A DNA stretch of 64,000 nucleotides, from the NCBI RefSeq assembly GCF_003555505.1, contig NZ_CP032152.1, positions 1,597,001 through 1,661,000 on the forward strand. The letters are read 5' to 3'. This stretch comes from Thermosynechococcus sichuanensis E542. GTDB lineage: Bacteria > Cyanobacteriota > Cyanobacteriia > Thermosynechococcales > Thermosynechococcaceae. Shown here piece after piece: positions 28,295 through 38,277 of the stretch (the first letter of the stretch is position 1; each line of letters begins with the position of its first letter). A program made the translations under genes and the position numbers. The notes beneath the pieces are model-generated. The model was given only the letters and a program-made list of their open reading frames with translations. It was not told the origin of the DNA and did no database searches.

Positions 28295-30790
28295 ATGACA
28301 GCAAGACACTGGGGCGAACAGGCGGCTAAACAGGAGGGTGTTCTGTTGGGGCTGCTCACGGCAGCCGGCTATGCCTTTTTTACCCTCCTACCCGATAGTC
28401 ACAGTCTAATGGTGGCGTGGCCTTGGGTTTTGCTCTGGCAGGCAGCGCTGGGGGTGCCGCTGCTCTGGTTTTTGCAGGTGTTGGCCTATCAACGGCGAGT
28501 GCAGCCCTTGGGTAATGGCTTTGATGGCGTGGTGCTGTTACTCCTGTTGGCATTGGCGATTTCAGGGACGCTGAGCGCTTTTCCTAATCAAGCTCGCTGG
28601 TATGGCTGGGCACTTTTGGGAGGCATCGCTGTCCTTTATCCCCTCGGGGCTTGGTTGCGCACTCCGGAACGGCGCTGGCAAATCGTGCGCTTTCAAGGCT
28701 ATCTTACTGCCCTCGTGATCCTTGTCAGTTTAGGCCTTTGGGTGGGCACAACGATCGCCCCGGCAATTTTCGCGACTCCCCAAGGATTCACCCCCCACCT
28801 CAACGTGGACACTTTGGAACTCCGCAACTGGGCACCCTTTGGCCACCAAAACTACGTGGCGGGCTATCTCCTCTTGGCTCTACCCTTGGTGGGACTTTTG
28901 GCCATAGAAGCAGAGGGGACTCAACCGTGGGGGCGATCGCGCCGGTTTTGGATGGCTGTGCTGCTGTTGGGTCTAGTTACCCTCTATACAACATTTTCAC
29001 GGGGGGGCGGCCTCGGGTTGCTGGCAATGGTCATTCCCCTTGGCGTGGGTTGGATTTGGCACTATCGCCGCCTGCGCCGCTCTTGGTGGGGATTCTTGGC
29101 TTTGGCGGGCTTAGCGGTGGTCGCCTTGGCTAACGAGCGCCTGCGACGCAGTTTAGTGGCTCTCTTTCAAGGGGGACAAGGCAGCGAACTGGCCTACCGC
29201 TGGATTACCAGTATTGTGGGTTGGCGGATGGGGGCAGCACATCCTCTCAGTGGTAATGGCTTGGGCAGTGTGCCCCTGTGGTACCAGCACTATCGCCCCG
29301 GCTGGGCGGGTCGTGAAGCAGAGTGGATCTATCAACTCCACAGTACCCCCGTCCAACTGTGGGCAGAACTTGGGCTTTGGGGCATGGCTGTGTTCTTCTT
29401 GGGGGTGGGGCTACTGGTCTATTGGGGAATGCGCTACCGGCGCTGGTGGCTGAGCCTAGAACAACGGGAACAACGGCTGGCGATCGCTCTCTACCTTGCT
29501 CTTTGGGGCTACGGCGTGCTCAGTCTTACGGATTTTCAACTGGACAATGTCGGCATTGGTGGCCTCTTCCTAATTGAACTCACCCTCCTGACGACCTTGA
29601 TTCGCACAGGCCAAGGGCAAACTCCTCCCGAACGGTTACGGGTACGCTGGGCACTCTCGCTGGTGGGTGTGGGTTTGGGAATCATCCTAGTGATGGTGGG
29701 GTGGCTGACACCGATTCACCGTGCTTGGGCAAGTAGCAGCGAAGGCTTTCTAGCCCTGTTGGAAACCCCTCCCGACTGGAATCGTTTCACAGAGAAGCTT
29801 TTCCATGCTCAGGAACTCGCCCCTTGGGAACCCTACTATCCGCTGCAACTGGGCTGGAACTATGGCCAGCGGGGCATGATGGCAGATAATCCCGAAGCAC
29901 GGACAAACCTGTTGCGCACGGCAATGGTTCAGTTTGAGAAAGGCATCGAGCTATCCCCCTACTCAGAGTTTGCTTATAGTAACTTGGCATGGCTTTACTG
30001 GCGGGATGGCAATTTTGGGGCGGCAGCACAGACATTTGCTAAAGCTGCTCAACTCGTACCCGCTAAACGGGGCAATTTTCTGGGGTTAGGATTAGCCCTC
30101 ATTGGCGAGAATCAACTCCAACTGGCCACCCAAGCCCTCACCCTTGAGGTGCTGCGCTATCCCCTCTTCATCACCAGTCCGGCGTGGCGCGTCGCTCCCT
30201 TGGCACCCTTTTATCAACCAGTTCTCACAGCGGTCACAGAGCGTTATCGTCAGCTTGCCCAGGACATTGCCAGCGATCGCCCCTCTGGAGCCTATGTACA
30301 CCAAGTATTAACCCTGCTGCGCTGGTGGCAAGGGGAATTACCCCTCGATAACAACCCTTTAACTGCATGGCTGCAACCTTTAGCAAACCCTAAAGAGGCT
30401 GCCTCGAACGCCCCCGCAACCCTACAAATCTTTCTCAAGGCATGGGATGACCCCAACCGTCGCCGTGACCTCTTGGCCTCCATTTGGTCGGGTAGCCCAG
30501 AGCAACTGGAACAGATTGTGCGCTCCATGGCCGGTCAGCCAACTCCCCTTGCTTGGTTACGTTCTGCGGCACCGGCCGTTGCCATTACCTATACCCGTGC
30601 CGGTTTTGGTGTGAATAGCCGCCACATTGATGGCCCGCAACCCACGGACTTTTTTATTGCCATCGACAACTTGCCGATGGTGACGTTGTTTGCATCGCTG
30701 TGGCCAGACAGCTACTTTGTGCCCGAACTGGATCAAGCCCTTGAGGGCGATCGCCGGCGTCTTTTGGCTGCCGTTGACCAAATCCCCTAA
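28295..30790 (+). CDS. O-antigen ligase-like membrane protein with large C-terminal domain
   Basis: 831 residues. The N-terminal half (about 20-460) has ten or more membrane segments and a large periplasmic loop with the Wzy_C/O-antigen ligase pattern (for example SRGGGLGLLAM and HPLSGNGLGSVPLWYQHY). The C-terminal 370 residues are soluble and contain TPR-like helices (SEFAYSNLAWLYWRDGNFG). It may join or export a surface glycan; IctB-type cyanobacterial relatives are shorter. It shares a CTAA tetranucleotide of stop codons with the convergent chaperone-like gene. Confidence 0.78.
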   Translation: MTARHWGEQAAKQEGVLLGLLTAAGYAFFTLLPDSHSLMVAWPWVLLWQAALGVPLLWFLQVLAYQRRVQPLGNGFDGVVLLLLLALAISGTLSAFPNQARWYGWALLGGIAVLYPLGAWLRTPERRWQIVRFQGYLTALVILVSLGLWVGTTIAPAIFATPQGFTPHLNVDTLELRNWAPFGHQNYVAGYLLLALPLVGLLAIEAEGTQPWGRSRRFWMAVLLLGLVTLYTTFSRGGGLGLLAMVIPLGVGWIWHYRRLRRSWWGFLALAGLAVVALANERLRRSLVALFQGGQGSELAYRWITSIVGWRMGAAHPLSGNGLGSVPLWYQHYRPGWAGREAEWIYQLHSTPVQLWAELGLWGMAVFFLGVGLLVYWGMRYRRWWLSLEQREQRLAIALYLALWGYGVLSLTDFQLDNVGIGGLFLIELTLLTTLIRTGQGQTPPERLRVRWALSLVGVGLGIILVMVGWLTPIHRAWASSSEGFLALLETPPDWNRFTEKLFHAQELAPWEPYYPLQLGWNYGQRGMMADNPEARTNLLRTAMVQFEKGIELSPYSEFAYSNLAWLYWRDGNFGAAAQTFAKAAQLVPAKRGNFLGLGLALIGENQLQLATQALTLEVLRYPLFITSPAWRVAPLAPFYQPVLTAVTERYRQLAQDIASDRPSGAYVHQVLTLLRWWQGELPLDNNPLTAWLQPLANPKEAASNAPATLQIFLKAWDDPNRRRDLLASIWSGSPEQLEQIVRSMAGQPTPLAWLRSAAPAVAITYTRAGFGVNSRHIDGPQPTDFFIAIDNLPMVTLFASLWPDSYFVPELDQALEGDRRRLLAAVDQIP

Positions 30791-31557
30791 CGGCAAATCC
30801 CCGTGGAACGCTCAATTTGGGTGGTGGGGGGATGAGCAGCAATGTCTAGGACAATCTGTAGGCTGCGCACGTCTCGACAGTGGTCTTGGGGTAAGGGCAT
30901 TGGCCGCAAAGAGCGCGTCACCCCCGCAAGGATATATTCCCGTTGCGGGTGCATCTCAAAAAGGCGTTGACCCTTTTCGCTAAAGGCTGTCACTTTGATC
31001 TGATCAGCCTCGATATGCACATTGCCCTGATTGCTGACGGTGATTTCGAGTGCTCCCTGCTGCACTTGAGCATTGAGGAGTTGCCCCTGCCGACGAATCA
31101 CCGCTGGTTTGATAAATACGGGTAGGCTATGCACCGTGACAAGGCGCGTTTCCGATTCCAGACCGCTAGGGGCTGGGGGAATTTCCGCCACCAAGAGCCG
31201 ATAGGTTCGCTCCACATCAGTGGGAGGCAAGCGATGGCCAATGCGAATTTCAGCCCGCTCGCCCACGGCCAGATGTAGGAGGTTGGGAAAGGCGACTAGC
31301 TCCAGACTATTCAAAGGTAAAAGATGGAATTCATCTTGGCCAGTTGCCCGCTGTTGCCACTGCTGCACTCGCACCTTAAAGTCAAGGGGGATATTCCCCG
31401 TGTTGGCGATCGCCAGTACTGCAAAAGGTTCTTGGGGAGCCAGTTCAACCTTCAGCGCACTCAGGCGATACTGAGCTGTCTGCGCCGTGGCCATGCCTAG
31501 AATGAGACTAGGGCAAGGAACTAAGAAAGCTAGGAAACTCCAGAATCGGTTGAACAT
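30787..31557 (-). CDS. Exported PapD-like (pilus chaperone-type) protein
   Basis: 256 residues. A signal peptide (FNRFWSFLAFLVPCPSLILG, then ATAQT) is followed by two beta-rich domains with the fimbrial-chaperone pattern, such as FAVLAIANTGN and RTYRLLVAEIPPAP. Classical chaperones have usher and pilin partners nearby; none is present, so an envelope scaffolding role is equally possible. Starts ATG 31557 or 31560 lie only 3-7 nt after the 3' end of tRNA-fMet on the same strand, leaving no ribosome site. The frame open upstream runs through the tRNA and is not used. Confidence 0.72.
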   Translation of the reverse strand: MFNRFWSFLAFLVPCPSLILGMATAQTAQYRLSALKVELAPQEPFAVLAIANTGNIPLDFKVRVQQWQQRATGQDEFHLLPLNSLELVAFPNLLHLAVGERAEIRIGHRLPPTDVERTYRLLVAEIPPAPSGLESETRLVTVHSLPVFIKPAVIRRQGQLLNAQVQQGALEITVSNQGNVHIEADQIKVTAFSEKGQRLFEMHPQREYILAGVTRSLRPMPLPQDHCRDVRSLQIVLDIAAHPPTTQIERSTGICR

Positions 31558-31563
31558 CATGAA

Positions 31564-31637
<74 letters not shown>

Positions 31638-31831
31638 TTGCTCTAGCTTATCTAACATAGCGTATGGGCTAGAGAATTGGCAAGCGATCGCCAAAGGATT
31701 TATAAAGCGTTATCAAAATGTTCAGTTTTTTTTAGGTGAACTGTAGCAGTGTTTACTTGCATTTTTGCGAAAAACAAATATAAAGAAATTATTAAAATTC
31801 GTCGGGGTTGCCTAGATTCACTCCTTCAGCA
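31638..31831. other. Divergent region between tRNA-fMet and a hypothetical gene
   Basis: AT-rich 194 nt. It contains the inverted repeat CTCTAGC/GCTAGAG (about 31642-31676), a HIP1-like GCGATCGC within TTGGC/GCCAA arms (about 31679-31695) and a GTTCA/TGAAC pair around an eight-T run (about 31720-31741). It must include the tRNA promoter reading leftward. No gene seen. Confidence 0.4.
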
Positions 31832-32437
31832 ATGCTCCTACCTCCTCTCCTCCTAGATGTCCTCAGGGAAATTTATCAGCGTCAGGCCTCACCGCTCTCT
31901 GACAATCCCCTGCGAACTGAAAATCAGCTTCTTCTCTTTATTGAGGCACTTCCAGAAGCAACCCGTGCCACCCTAGAAACCTTACTGACTGCCTATTGTC
32001 GGGCTAAAGCGTCTCTCCCTCTTAACATGGCCTATCTCTTGGCACTGGAGGGTGAAATTTTAGCGCTGATTGGACTGATTCCATTGAAATCCTCCTTACC
32101 CGAATTTCCCAGTTGCAGCAGGTTACAGGATTACCTGCCATGGTTTAGAAAGGCCAGTCAGATCGTCCAGAATCGCCTCGATCGCGCCCTTGTGCGTAAC
32201 TACTGGTTGATTACCCGCCCGACTCATCCTTGGCTGCGCACCATTCAGGTTGAGATATTCTATAGCGAGCAAGTGCCCTCTCGCGATCGCTACCTCAACG
32301 AGGAGCAGCAAGACCTGCTGCAAACATGGTTAGAGCAGTTTATTCTCTCCTGTTATCGCCTTGTACCCACACTGCCAGCGGAGGCGATCGCAGCGGGGAT
32401 TCCGGTGCCGCCTCAGTTGCTACAAGCAGCGGCCTAA
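31832..32437 (+). CDS. Hypothetical protein
   Basis: 201 residues from ATG 31832 (a TTG at 31808 is an alternative). Predicted mainly helical and soluble, leucine-rich, with a central basic and aromatic segment (RNYWLITRPTHPWLRTIQVE). No motif I recognise. The response regulator gene follows after 51 nt on the same strand, so the two may be cotranscribed, but the sequence gives no hint of a kinase or phosphotransfer role. Confidence 0.6.
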   Translation: MLLPPLLLDVLREIYQRQASPLSDNPLRTENQLLLFIEALPEATRATLETLLTAYCRAKASLPLNMAYLLALEGEILALIGLIPLKSSLPEFPSCSRLQDYLPWFRKASQIVQNRLDRALVRNYWLITRPTHPWLRTIQVEIFYSEQVPSRDRYLNEEQQDLLQTWLEQFILSCYRLVPTLPAEAIAAGIPVPPQLLQAAA

Positions 32438-32488
32438 CTCAAGAGGATTTCGCTAAAATTTTGGTGTCCATCGGCCATTACTTCAGTT

Positions 32489-33187
32489 GTGGAGCACATT
32501 TTGCTGCTAGAGGATGAAACGGAGCTAGCCGATCCCTTGGGTCACATCCTGCGCCAACAGGGCTACCACGTTGACGTGGCCTACGATGGTGAAACGGCTC
32601 AAACCTACTGGCAAACGCAGCGCCCCTACCACCTCCTGATTTTGGATTGGATGGTGCCACCGCCCACGGGGCTAGAACTCTGTCAACGACTGCGCCAAGC
32701 CGGTGATGAGACTCCCGTTCTCTTTCTCACTGCGCGGGATACAGTGGACGACCGGGTATGCGGTCTGGATGCCGGTGCCGATGATTACTTGGTTAAGCCC
32801 TTTGAACTGCGGGAACTATTAGCACGGGTACGAGCGCTCCTGCGACGGCGGCATCCCACAGGATGTACAACCCCGATTCTCTGCTGGCAGGATTTGCGTT
32901 TAGATGTCGAAGGTCGTCTGCTCTACCGGGGGCAACAGTGCATCGGTCTCTCGGAAAAGGAAACGGCACTTTTGGCGTTGTTCCTCAAGCACCCCACGGA
33001 ACTCCTCAGCCATGAATTCATTGCCAGTCAACTGTGGCCCGATCAACCCTGTGTCAATCGCAACCTATTGGCAGCCCAGATTCGGCTCCTACGCCGCAAA
33101 ATTGAGCATGCGGATGAACCCTCCCTGATTCAAACAGTCTATGGTCAAGGCTATCGGCTACGCCCCGTTGCAGCACCGCAAAGCTAA
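32489..33187 (+). CDS. OmpR/PhoB-family response regulator
   Basis: 232 residues. The receiver domain has Asp9/Glu10 acidic residues, phospho-acceptor Asp53 (LLILDWMVPP), Thr81 and Lys103 (LVKPFEL). A winged-helix DNA-binding domain (about 130-228) ends with the usual TVYGQGYRL. The start is GTG 32489. No histidine kinase gene adjoins it, so its partner is unlinked. The style is that of RppA-type cyanobacterial regulators, but I cannot name an orthologue. Confidence 0.9.
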   Translation: MEHILLLEDETELADPLGHILRQQGYHVDVAYDGETAQTYWQTQRPYHLLILDWMVPPPTGLELCQRLRQAGDETPVLFLTARDTVDDRVCGLDAGADDYLVKPFELRELLARVRALLRRRHPTGCTTPILCWQDLRLDVEGRLLYRGQQCIGLSEKETALLALFLKHPTELLSHEFIASQLWPDQPCVNRNLLAAQIRLLRRKIEHADEPSLIQTVYGQGYRLRPVAAPQS

Positions 33188-33260
33188 GACCACCGTTGCG
33201 GCATCTTGGAGAGCAACGTGCCAGATACAATAGATAAGCTGTTCTTTCGGGAAAACTGTT

Positions 33261-35828
33261 GTGGACGATCGCTACGACCCCCAAGTGATTGAGGCCAAGT
33301 GGCAACGGGAATGGGCTGCACGCCAGATCGATCGCACCGCCACCGATCCGCAAAAGCCCAAGTTCTACGCCCTCTCGATGTTTCCCTACCCCTCTGGGAA
33401 TCTGCACATGGGGCATGTCCGCAACTATACGATTACCGATGTCATTGCCCGCTGTCGGCGGATGCAGGGCTATCGCGTTCTCCACCCGATGGGCTGGGAT
33501 GCCTTTGGCCTACCGGCGGAAAATGCCGCCATTGAACGGGGGATTCATCCTCGCGTCTGGACACAGCAAAACATTGCCCAAATGCGCCAAGAACTGCAAC
33601 GCCTTGGCCTTTCCTACGACTGGGAACGGGAAGTGACCACCTGTCACCCCGACTACTACCGCTGGACGCAATGGCTATTTTTGGAGTTTTTTGAGGCGGG
33701 CTTGGCCTACCAGAAGGAAGCGGCAGTCAACTGGGATCCGGTAGATCAGACGGTTCTGGCCAATGAGCAGGTGGATAGCGAAGGGCGATCGTGGCGATCG
33801 GGTGCCTTGGTGGAGCGGCGACTGCTCAAGCAATGGTTTCTGAAAATTACTGCCTACGCTGAGGAACTATTGAACGACTTGGAGCAACTGACGGGCTGGC
33901 CAGAGCGGGTGAAATTGATGCAGGCCAACTGGATCGGTCAGTCCACCGGTGCCTATCTGGAATTTCCCATTGTGGGCAGTGATGAAAAAATTGCTGTTTT
34001 TACCACCCGTCCCGATACCGTCTATGGGGTGACCTACGTGGTGCTAGCACCCGAACATCCTCTAACGCTGCAAGTGACCACCAGCCGCCGCCGCAAAACG
34101 GTTGAGGCCTTTATTGCCAGTGTGCAACAGGAAAGTGAACTGGAACGCACAGCCGGCGATCGCCCCAAGCGCGGTGTAGCTACCGGTGGCAAAGCCCTGA
34201 ACCCCTTTACTGGTGAAGAAATCCCCATCTGGATTGCCGATTATGTCCTCTACGAATACGGTACCGGTGCTGTGATGGGCGTACCTGCCCACGATGAGCG
34301 TGATTTTCAGTTTGCCAAAGCCCACAAGCTCCCCATTCGCCCAGTGATCATCCCCCCAGACGGCACAGCCAGTACCCGCCTTAAGGCTGCCTATACCGAG
34401 CCGGGAAGATTAATCAACAGTGGCCCATTTGATGGCATGGACTCCACCGCAGCTAAAGCAGCGATTACCGAGTACGCGGCCACCCAAGGCTGGGGACGGG
34501 AGCAAGTGCAATATCGGCTGCGGGATTGGCTCATTTCCCGCCAGCGCTACTGGGGTGTCCCCATTCCCATCATTCACTGTCCGCAGTGTGGAGCCGTGCC
34601 CGTGCCGCGCTCAGAATTGCCCGTGCTGCTCCCAGAGGAAGTGGAGTTTACGGGTCGTGGTCCTTCTCCCTTGGCGAAGCTTGAGGCGTGGCGCAATGTC
34701 CCGTGCCCGAAATGTGGCACCCCTGCCCAGCGGGAAACGGATACGATGGACACTTTTATTGACTCCTCTTGGTACTACTTCCGCTATGCTGATGCTCGCA
34801 ATAGTGAAGCCCCCTTTGACCCCGCAGCCATCAAGGACTGGTTACCGGTGGATCAGTACGTGGGGGGGATTGAGCATGCCATTCTTCACTTGCTCTACTC
34901 CCGCTTTTTTACTAAAGTCTTGCGCGATCGCGGGCTAGTGCATGTGAGTGAACCCTTTCAACGTCTCCTCACCCAGGGCATGGTGCAGGGACGCACCTAT
35001 AAAAACCCCCGCACCGGTAAGTATGTGATTCCTTCGCAAATTGCCGATCTCAGCCAACCCACCGACCCCGACACTGGCGAACCCCTAGAGGTCGTCTATG
35101 AAAAAATGTCCAAGTCCAAGTACAACGGCGTTGCCCCCGGCGATGTTATCCAACAGTACGGTGCCGACACAGCACGGATGTTTATCCTCTTCAAAGCGCC
35201 CCCCGAAAAAGACCTCGAATGGGACGATGCTGATGTTGAAGGCCAATTCCGCTTCCTCAACCGCGTTTGGCGCCTCGTGCAAACCTTCAAAGCCAACGGT
35301 GGTCAACTGGGTCAACCCCTGCCTACGACCCTGACAAAAGCGGAAAAAGACCTCCGCCGTGCTATCCACACTGCCATCAAAGAAATTAGCGACGATCTCG
35401 AAGGCGACTATCAACTCAACACCGCTGTCGCCGAACTCATGAAACTCAGTAATGCCCTTGGCAGCGCTGACTGCTACACTTCAGGCGTGTATAGCGAGGG
35501 CATCCAAACCCTACTCACCCTGCTCGCCCCCTTTGCCCCCCACATCAGCGAAGAACTCTGGCAACAACTGGGCGGCACTGACTCCATCCACCGCCAACCT
35601 TGGCCCAAAGCAGACCCCACTGCCCTCGTGGCCGATGAAATCACCCTTGTCATTCAGGTCATGGGCAAAACCCGTGGCGCAATTCAAGTGCCTGCTACGG
35701 CTAGCCAAGCCGAACTTGAGGCAGCCGCCAAACAGTCAGAGATTGGCCAGCGCTACCTAGCGGGTAAAACGATCAAAAAAGTGATTGTTGTTCCCGGCAA
35801 GTTAGTGAACTTTGTCTTAGCCCCCTAA
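33261..35828 (+). CDS. leuS: Leucine--tRNA ligase
   Basis: 855 residues, full length. The class I HIGH motif appears as [13 protein letters not shown], the KMSKS loop as [10 protein letters not shown], and the editing domain CP1 has [13 protein letters not shown] zinc-type Cys set is seen in [10 protein letters not shown] and [10 protein letters not shown]. The start is GTG 33261. The stop shares CTAA with the convergent Wzc-type gene. Confidence 0.96.
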   Translation: MDDRYDPQVIEAKWQREWAARQIDRTATDPQKPKFYALSMFPYPSGNLHMGHVRNYTITDVIARCRRMQGYRVLHPMGWDAFGLPAENAAIERGIHPRVWTQQNIAQMRQELQRLGLSYDWEREVTTCHPDYYRWTQWLFLEFFEAGLAYQKEAAVNWDPVDQTVLANEQVDSEGRSWRSGALVERRLLKQWFLKITAYAEELLNDLEQLTGWPERVKLMQANWIGQSTGAYLEFPIVGSDEKIAVFTTRPDTVYGVTYVVLAPEHPLTLQVTTSRRRKTVEAFIASVQQESELERTAGDRPKRGVATGGKALNPFTGEEIPIWIADYVLYEYGTGAVMGVPAHDERDFQFAKAHKLPIRPVIIPPDGTASTRLKAAYTEPGRLINSGPFDGMDSTAAKAAITEYAATQGWGREQVQYRLRDWLISRQRYWGVPIPIIHCPQCGAVPVPRSELPVLLPEEVEFTGRGPSPLAKLEAWRNVPCPKCGTPAQRETDTMDTFIDSSWYYFRYADARNSEAPFDPAAIKDWLPVDQYVGGIEHAILHLLYSRFFTKVLRDRGLVHVSEPFQRLLTQGMVQGRTYKNPRTGKYVIPSQIADLSQPTDPDTGEPLEVVYEKMSKSKYNGVAPGDVIQQYGADTARMFILFKAPPEKDLEWDDADVEGQFRFLNRVWRLVQTFKANGGQLGQPLPTTLTKAEKDLRRAIHTAIKEISDDLEGDYQLNTAVAELMKLSNALGSADCYTSGVYSEGIQTLLTLLAPFAPHISEELWQQLGGTDSIHRQPWPKADPTALVADEITLVIQVMGKTRGAIQVPATASQAELEAAAKQSEIGQRYLAGKTIKKVIVVPGKLVNFVLAP

Positions 35829-38155
35829 ACACTCACTGGTTGCCGCAGTCCACCGGCAGGAATATCCGATTCTCGCTCCCGCTTTGCAGTGGTTTTGGGC
35901 GTAGGTGCCCCATTGACCACAATCCCCAGAAGCTTGTTGGGAAAATTGAGACTATAGTCCTTGCAGACATTCGTGAAGGCTTCCCGCTCCGTGTGGTTGA
36001 GCCGCAAGACCAAGAGAGCACCATCAACAACGGTTAGCAGGCGATTGGTCTCCGAATCAGTCAACTGCGGCGGCGTATCCAGAATCACCCAGTCAAAGGC
36101 TGCTTTCATCTCCTGTAGCAGTGCTACACCCACTTCCGAACTCAAGCGACCACTGCCTTGCCCTGCCGTCAATACCCACAAACGCTCCGAATGCTGCTGT
36201 AGGAGTCCTTGCCAGTAGGGAGGCGGCGTTGACCCTGCCAGTAGTTCTCCCACCCCCGATGTATTGGCAATTCCCAAGGCAGTATGCAGTCCCGGTTCCC
36301 GCAGATTGGCATCGACTAGAAGCACCCGCTGTCCCAGCGAAGCTGCTGCTAGTGCCAAATAAAGGGCGATCGTGGTTCGTCCTGCCCCTGCTTCTGCCGA
36401 TGTAATCGCAATTATTCCCCGCTGGCGCTGCTGCTGTATCCGTCCCACCAAGAATAGAAAGCTCTCCTGAAAAGCTTGGGGGCTATTGGGCAAATGGTGC
36501 TGTAACCCCCACAGTGCTACAGGTTGTTCCAAACGATTAAACGAGAATTGATCCCACTCTGTCGTTAAAGGCACTTGACCGATCACAGGCGCCGGCATAC
36601 GCTTGAGCACCTGTTGCAGATCTTGAAACCGTGGATCCATCAGATCCAGCACAATAGCCAGCACTGCTCCCGAAAAGCCTCCCAACACCATCGCTAGGAT
36701 CAACGCCACGAGGAGCCGCATCGTCACCTCATACTGTTCTTCGTCATTGATGTCGGAGAGCAACTGCCATGCAAAGTCTTGCTGGGCAATTTGCAGTTGG
36801 AGTGATTGCCTAGTTTGTAACAGTAACTGCAAGGCCTGCTGCGCCGCTGCAATTCGCTGTTCAATTTTACGAAAACCCAGTGTTAAATTAATTGTGCGAT
36901 TAATTTGAGCCTCTACCTGCCGAATTTGTTCCTGTAAGCGAGTGTTGACCCGCTGTAAGGACTCATACTCAACTCCTGCGGTAATGTAATTCGTAATCAA
37001 ATCTGCTGATGTTGAGCTTTGATAGCCTATTAAATTCTCTGGGTTGTTGACGGCATTCCGTTGAGCAATGGTGCGTGCTTCAGATTGCAGTTGCTGCACT
37101 AGTTGCTGCCGCTCTGCCTCTACCTGTTGTACCATGGGTGAGTTGGCTGGAAATAAACTCATTTGCTCAGCTAGACGTTGCTCAACTTGGCGCAGTGCCC
37201 CTAGCTGGGAAGTATAACTAGGGGAAGTACTTAAATTGACAGCTACTAAGGCCTGTTGAGGTGTCATTCCTAATTCTTCCTCAAGAGCACGGAAACGCTG
37301 CTGAATGGCATCCATTTTAGATTCATTATCACTTTTAGCTTGTCGTAGCGCTGTCAATTGCGATCGCCATTCATCGGCATCTTTGGTAGGAGAAAACACT
37401 CGATTGGCTGCTCTAAAATCCCGTAAATCTTGCTCTAGTTCTTCGATTTGTCGAATAGTCTTACTGATTTCATTATTAACATAGCGTAAATTTTGCTGAA
37501 TTTGCCTATTTTTCTGCTGCTCATTAAAGTTAATAAGATAATCTGAGAGTAGATTAAGAAGAGAGCGAATTTTATCTTTATCCTTTGCTTGAAACTGAAT
37601 TTTAATGATTTTAGAATTAGAAGAACCTATTAACCTTCCTGCTCCAGGACTTTCGGCAGTAATCGATAAACTTTTAATAAAACTCTTGTAAGGATAGTTT
37701 TCACGATTCAACTCATCTGGGTATTCAGCTAGAAACTTTTCATAAATCGGTCGCAACACTAAGTCACTATTGAGAATTTGCACAAGGGTTTGGCTATCGC
37801 CACTCGTTTGACCTGAGAGCAGGGGTAAGCTTTGAATCCCTTGTAAGGTATCAGAGATTGCTTGCAGTTGTGCTCCAGAGCGCGCCCCTGGCTGTCGAAT
37901 GGCCTCAACTTGCATCAGAATTGAATACCGGTATGCGCGGAAGCCCAAGAAGTAGCCAACAAGAACAAGGCCTGCCACACATCCTGCAGTGAGTACCCCT
38001 ACTTTCCAGCGACGCTTAATACCACCTAAAAGCTGGCGCAGGTCAATCTCATCTTCATCTGACTCCTGAACAGCGGGGGCAGGTTCATAGACACCATTCT
38101 GGAGCCGACCATTTTGGTAGGCAGGGTTTGTCGGGAGTGTGGATTCCTCAATCAC
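35825..38155 (-). CDS. Wzc-type polysaccharide co-polymerase with P-loop domain (Walker A Lys replaced)
   Basis: 776 residues. An N-terminal membrane segment (about 52-72), a long periplasmic coiled-coil Wzz/GNVR domain and a second membrane segment (about 485-508) are followed by a cytoplasmic BY-kinase-like domain. It controls chain length and export of capsular or exopolysaccharide. The P loop reads [10 protein letters not shown]: the essential lysine is Arg593 (CGA, 36377-36379). Walker A' ([11 protein letters not shown]) and Walker B (WVILDTPP) are present. No tyrosine cluster is at the C-terminus. The start is GTG with GAGGA upstream. It is divergent from the sugar-transferase gene, 122 nt apart. 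The middle of the gene is AT-richer than its ends. Confidence 0.88.
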   Translation of the reverse strand: MIEESTLPTNPAYQNGRLQNGVYEPAPAVQESDEDEIDLRQLLGGIKRRWKVGVLTAGCVAGLVLVGYFLGFRAYRYSILMQVEAIRQPGARSGAQLQAISDTLQGIQSLPLLSGQTSGDSQTLVQILNSDLVLRPIYEKFLAEYPDELNRENYPYKSFIKSLSITAESPGAGRLIGSSNSKIIKIQFQAKDKDKIRSLLNLLSDYLINFNEQQKNRQIQQNLRYVNNEISKTIRQIEELEQDLRDFRAANRVFSPTKDADEWRSQLTALRQAKSDNESKMDAIQQRFRALEEELGMTPQQALVAVNLSTSPSYTSQLGALRQVEQRLAEQMSLFPANSPMVQQVEAERQQLVQQLQSEARTIAQRNAVNNPENLIGYQSSTSADLITNYITAGVEYESLQRVNTRLQEQIRQVEAQINRTINLTLGFRKIEQRIAAAQQALQLLLQTRQSLQLQIAQQDFAWQLLSDINDEEQYEVTMRLLVALILAMVLGGFSGAVLAIVLDLMDPRFQDLQQVLKRMPAPVIGQVPLTTEWDQFSFNRLEQPVALWGLQHHLPNSPQAFQESFLFLVGRIQQQRQRGIIAITSAEAGAGRTTIALYLALAAASLGQRVLLVDANLREPGLHTALGIANTSGVGELLAGSTPPPYWQGLLQQHSERLWVLTAGQGSGRLSSEVGVALLQEMKAAFDWVILDTPPQLTDSETNRLLTVVDGALLVLRLNHTEREAFTNVCKDYSLNFPNKLLGIVVNGAPTPKTTAKRERESDIPAGGLRQPVSV

Positions 38156-38277
38156 GTGGATTTGTCCTCTGATCTAAAGAACAGCGAGTAAGTGCGACTG
38201 TAGCATCGGTGTTGACTTGATTTTAGACGACGCATTGCTATACTGGCTACCAAGCTAACTCATGGCCTTGATCATAG

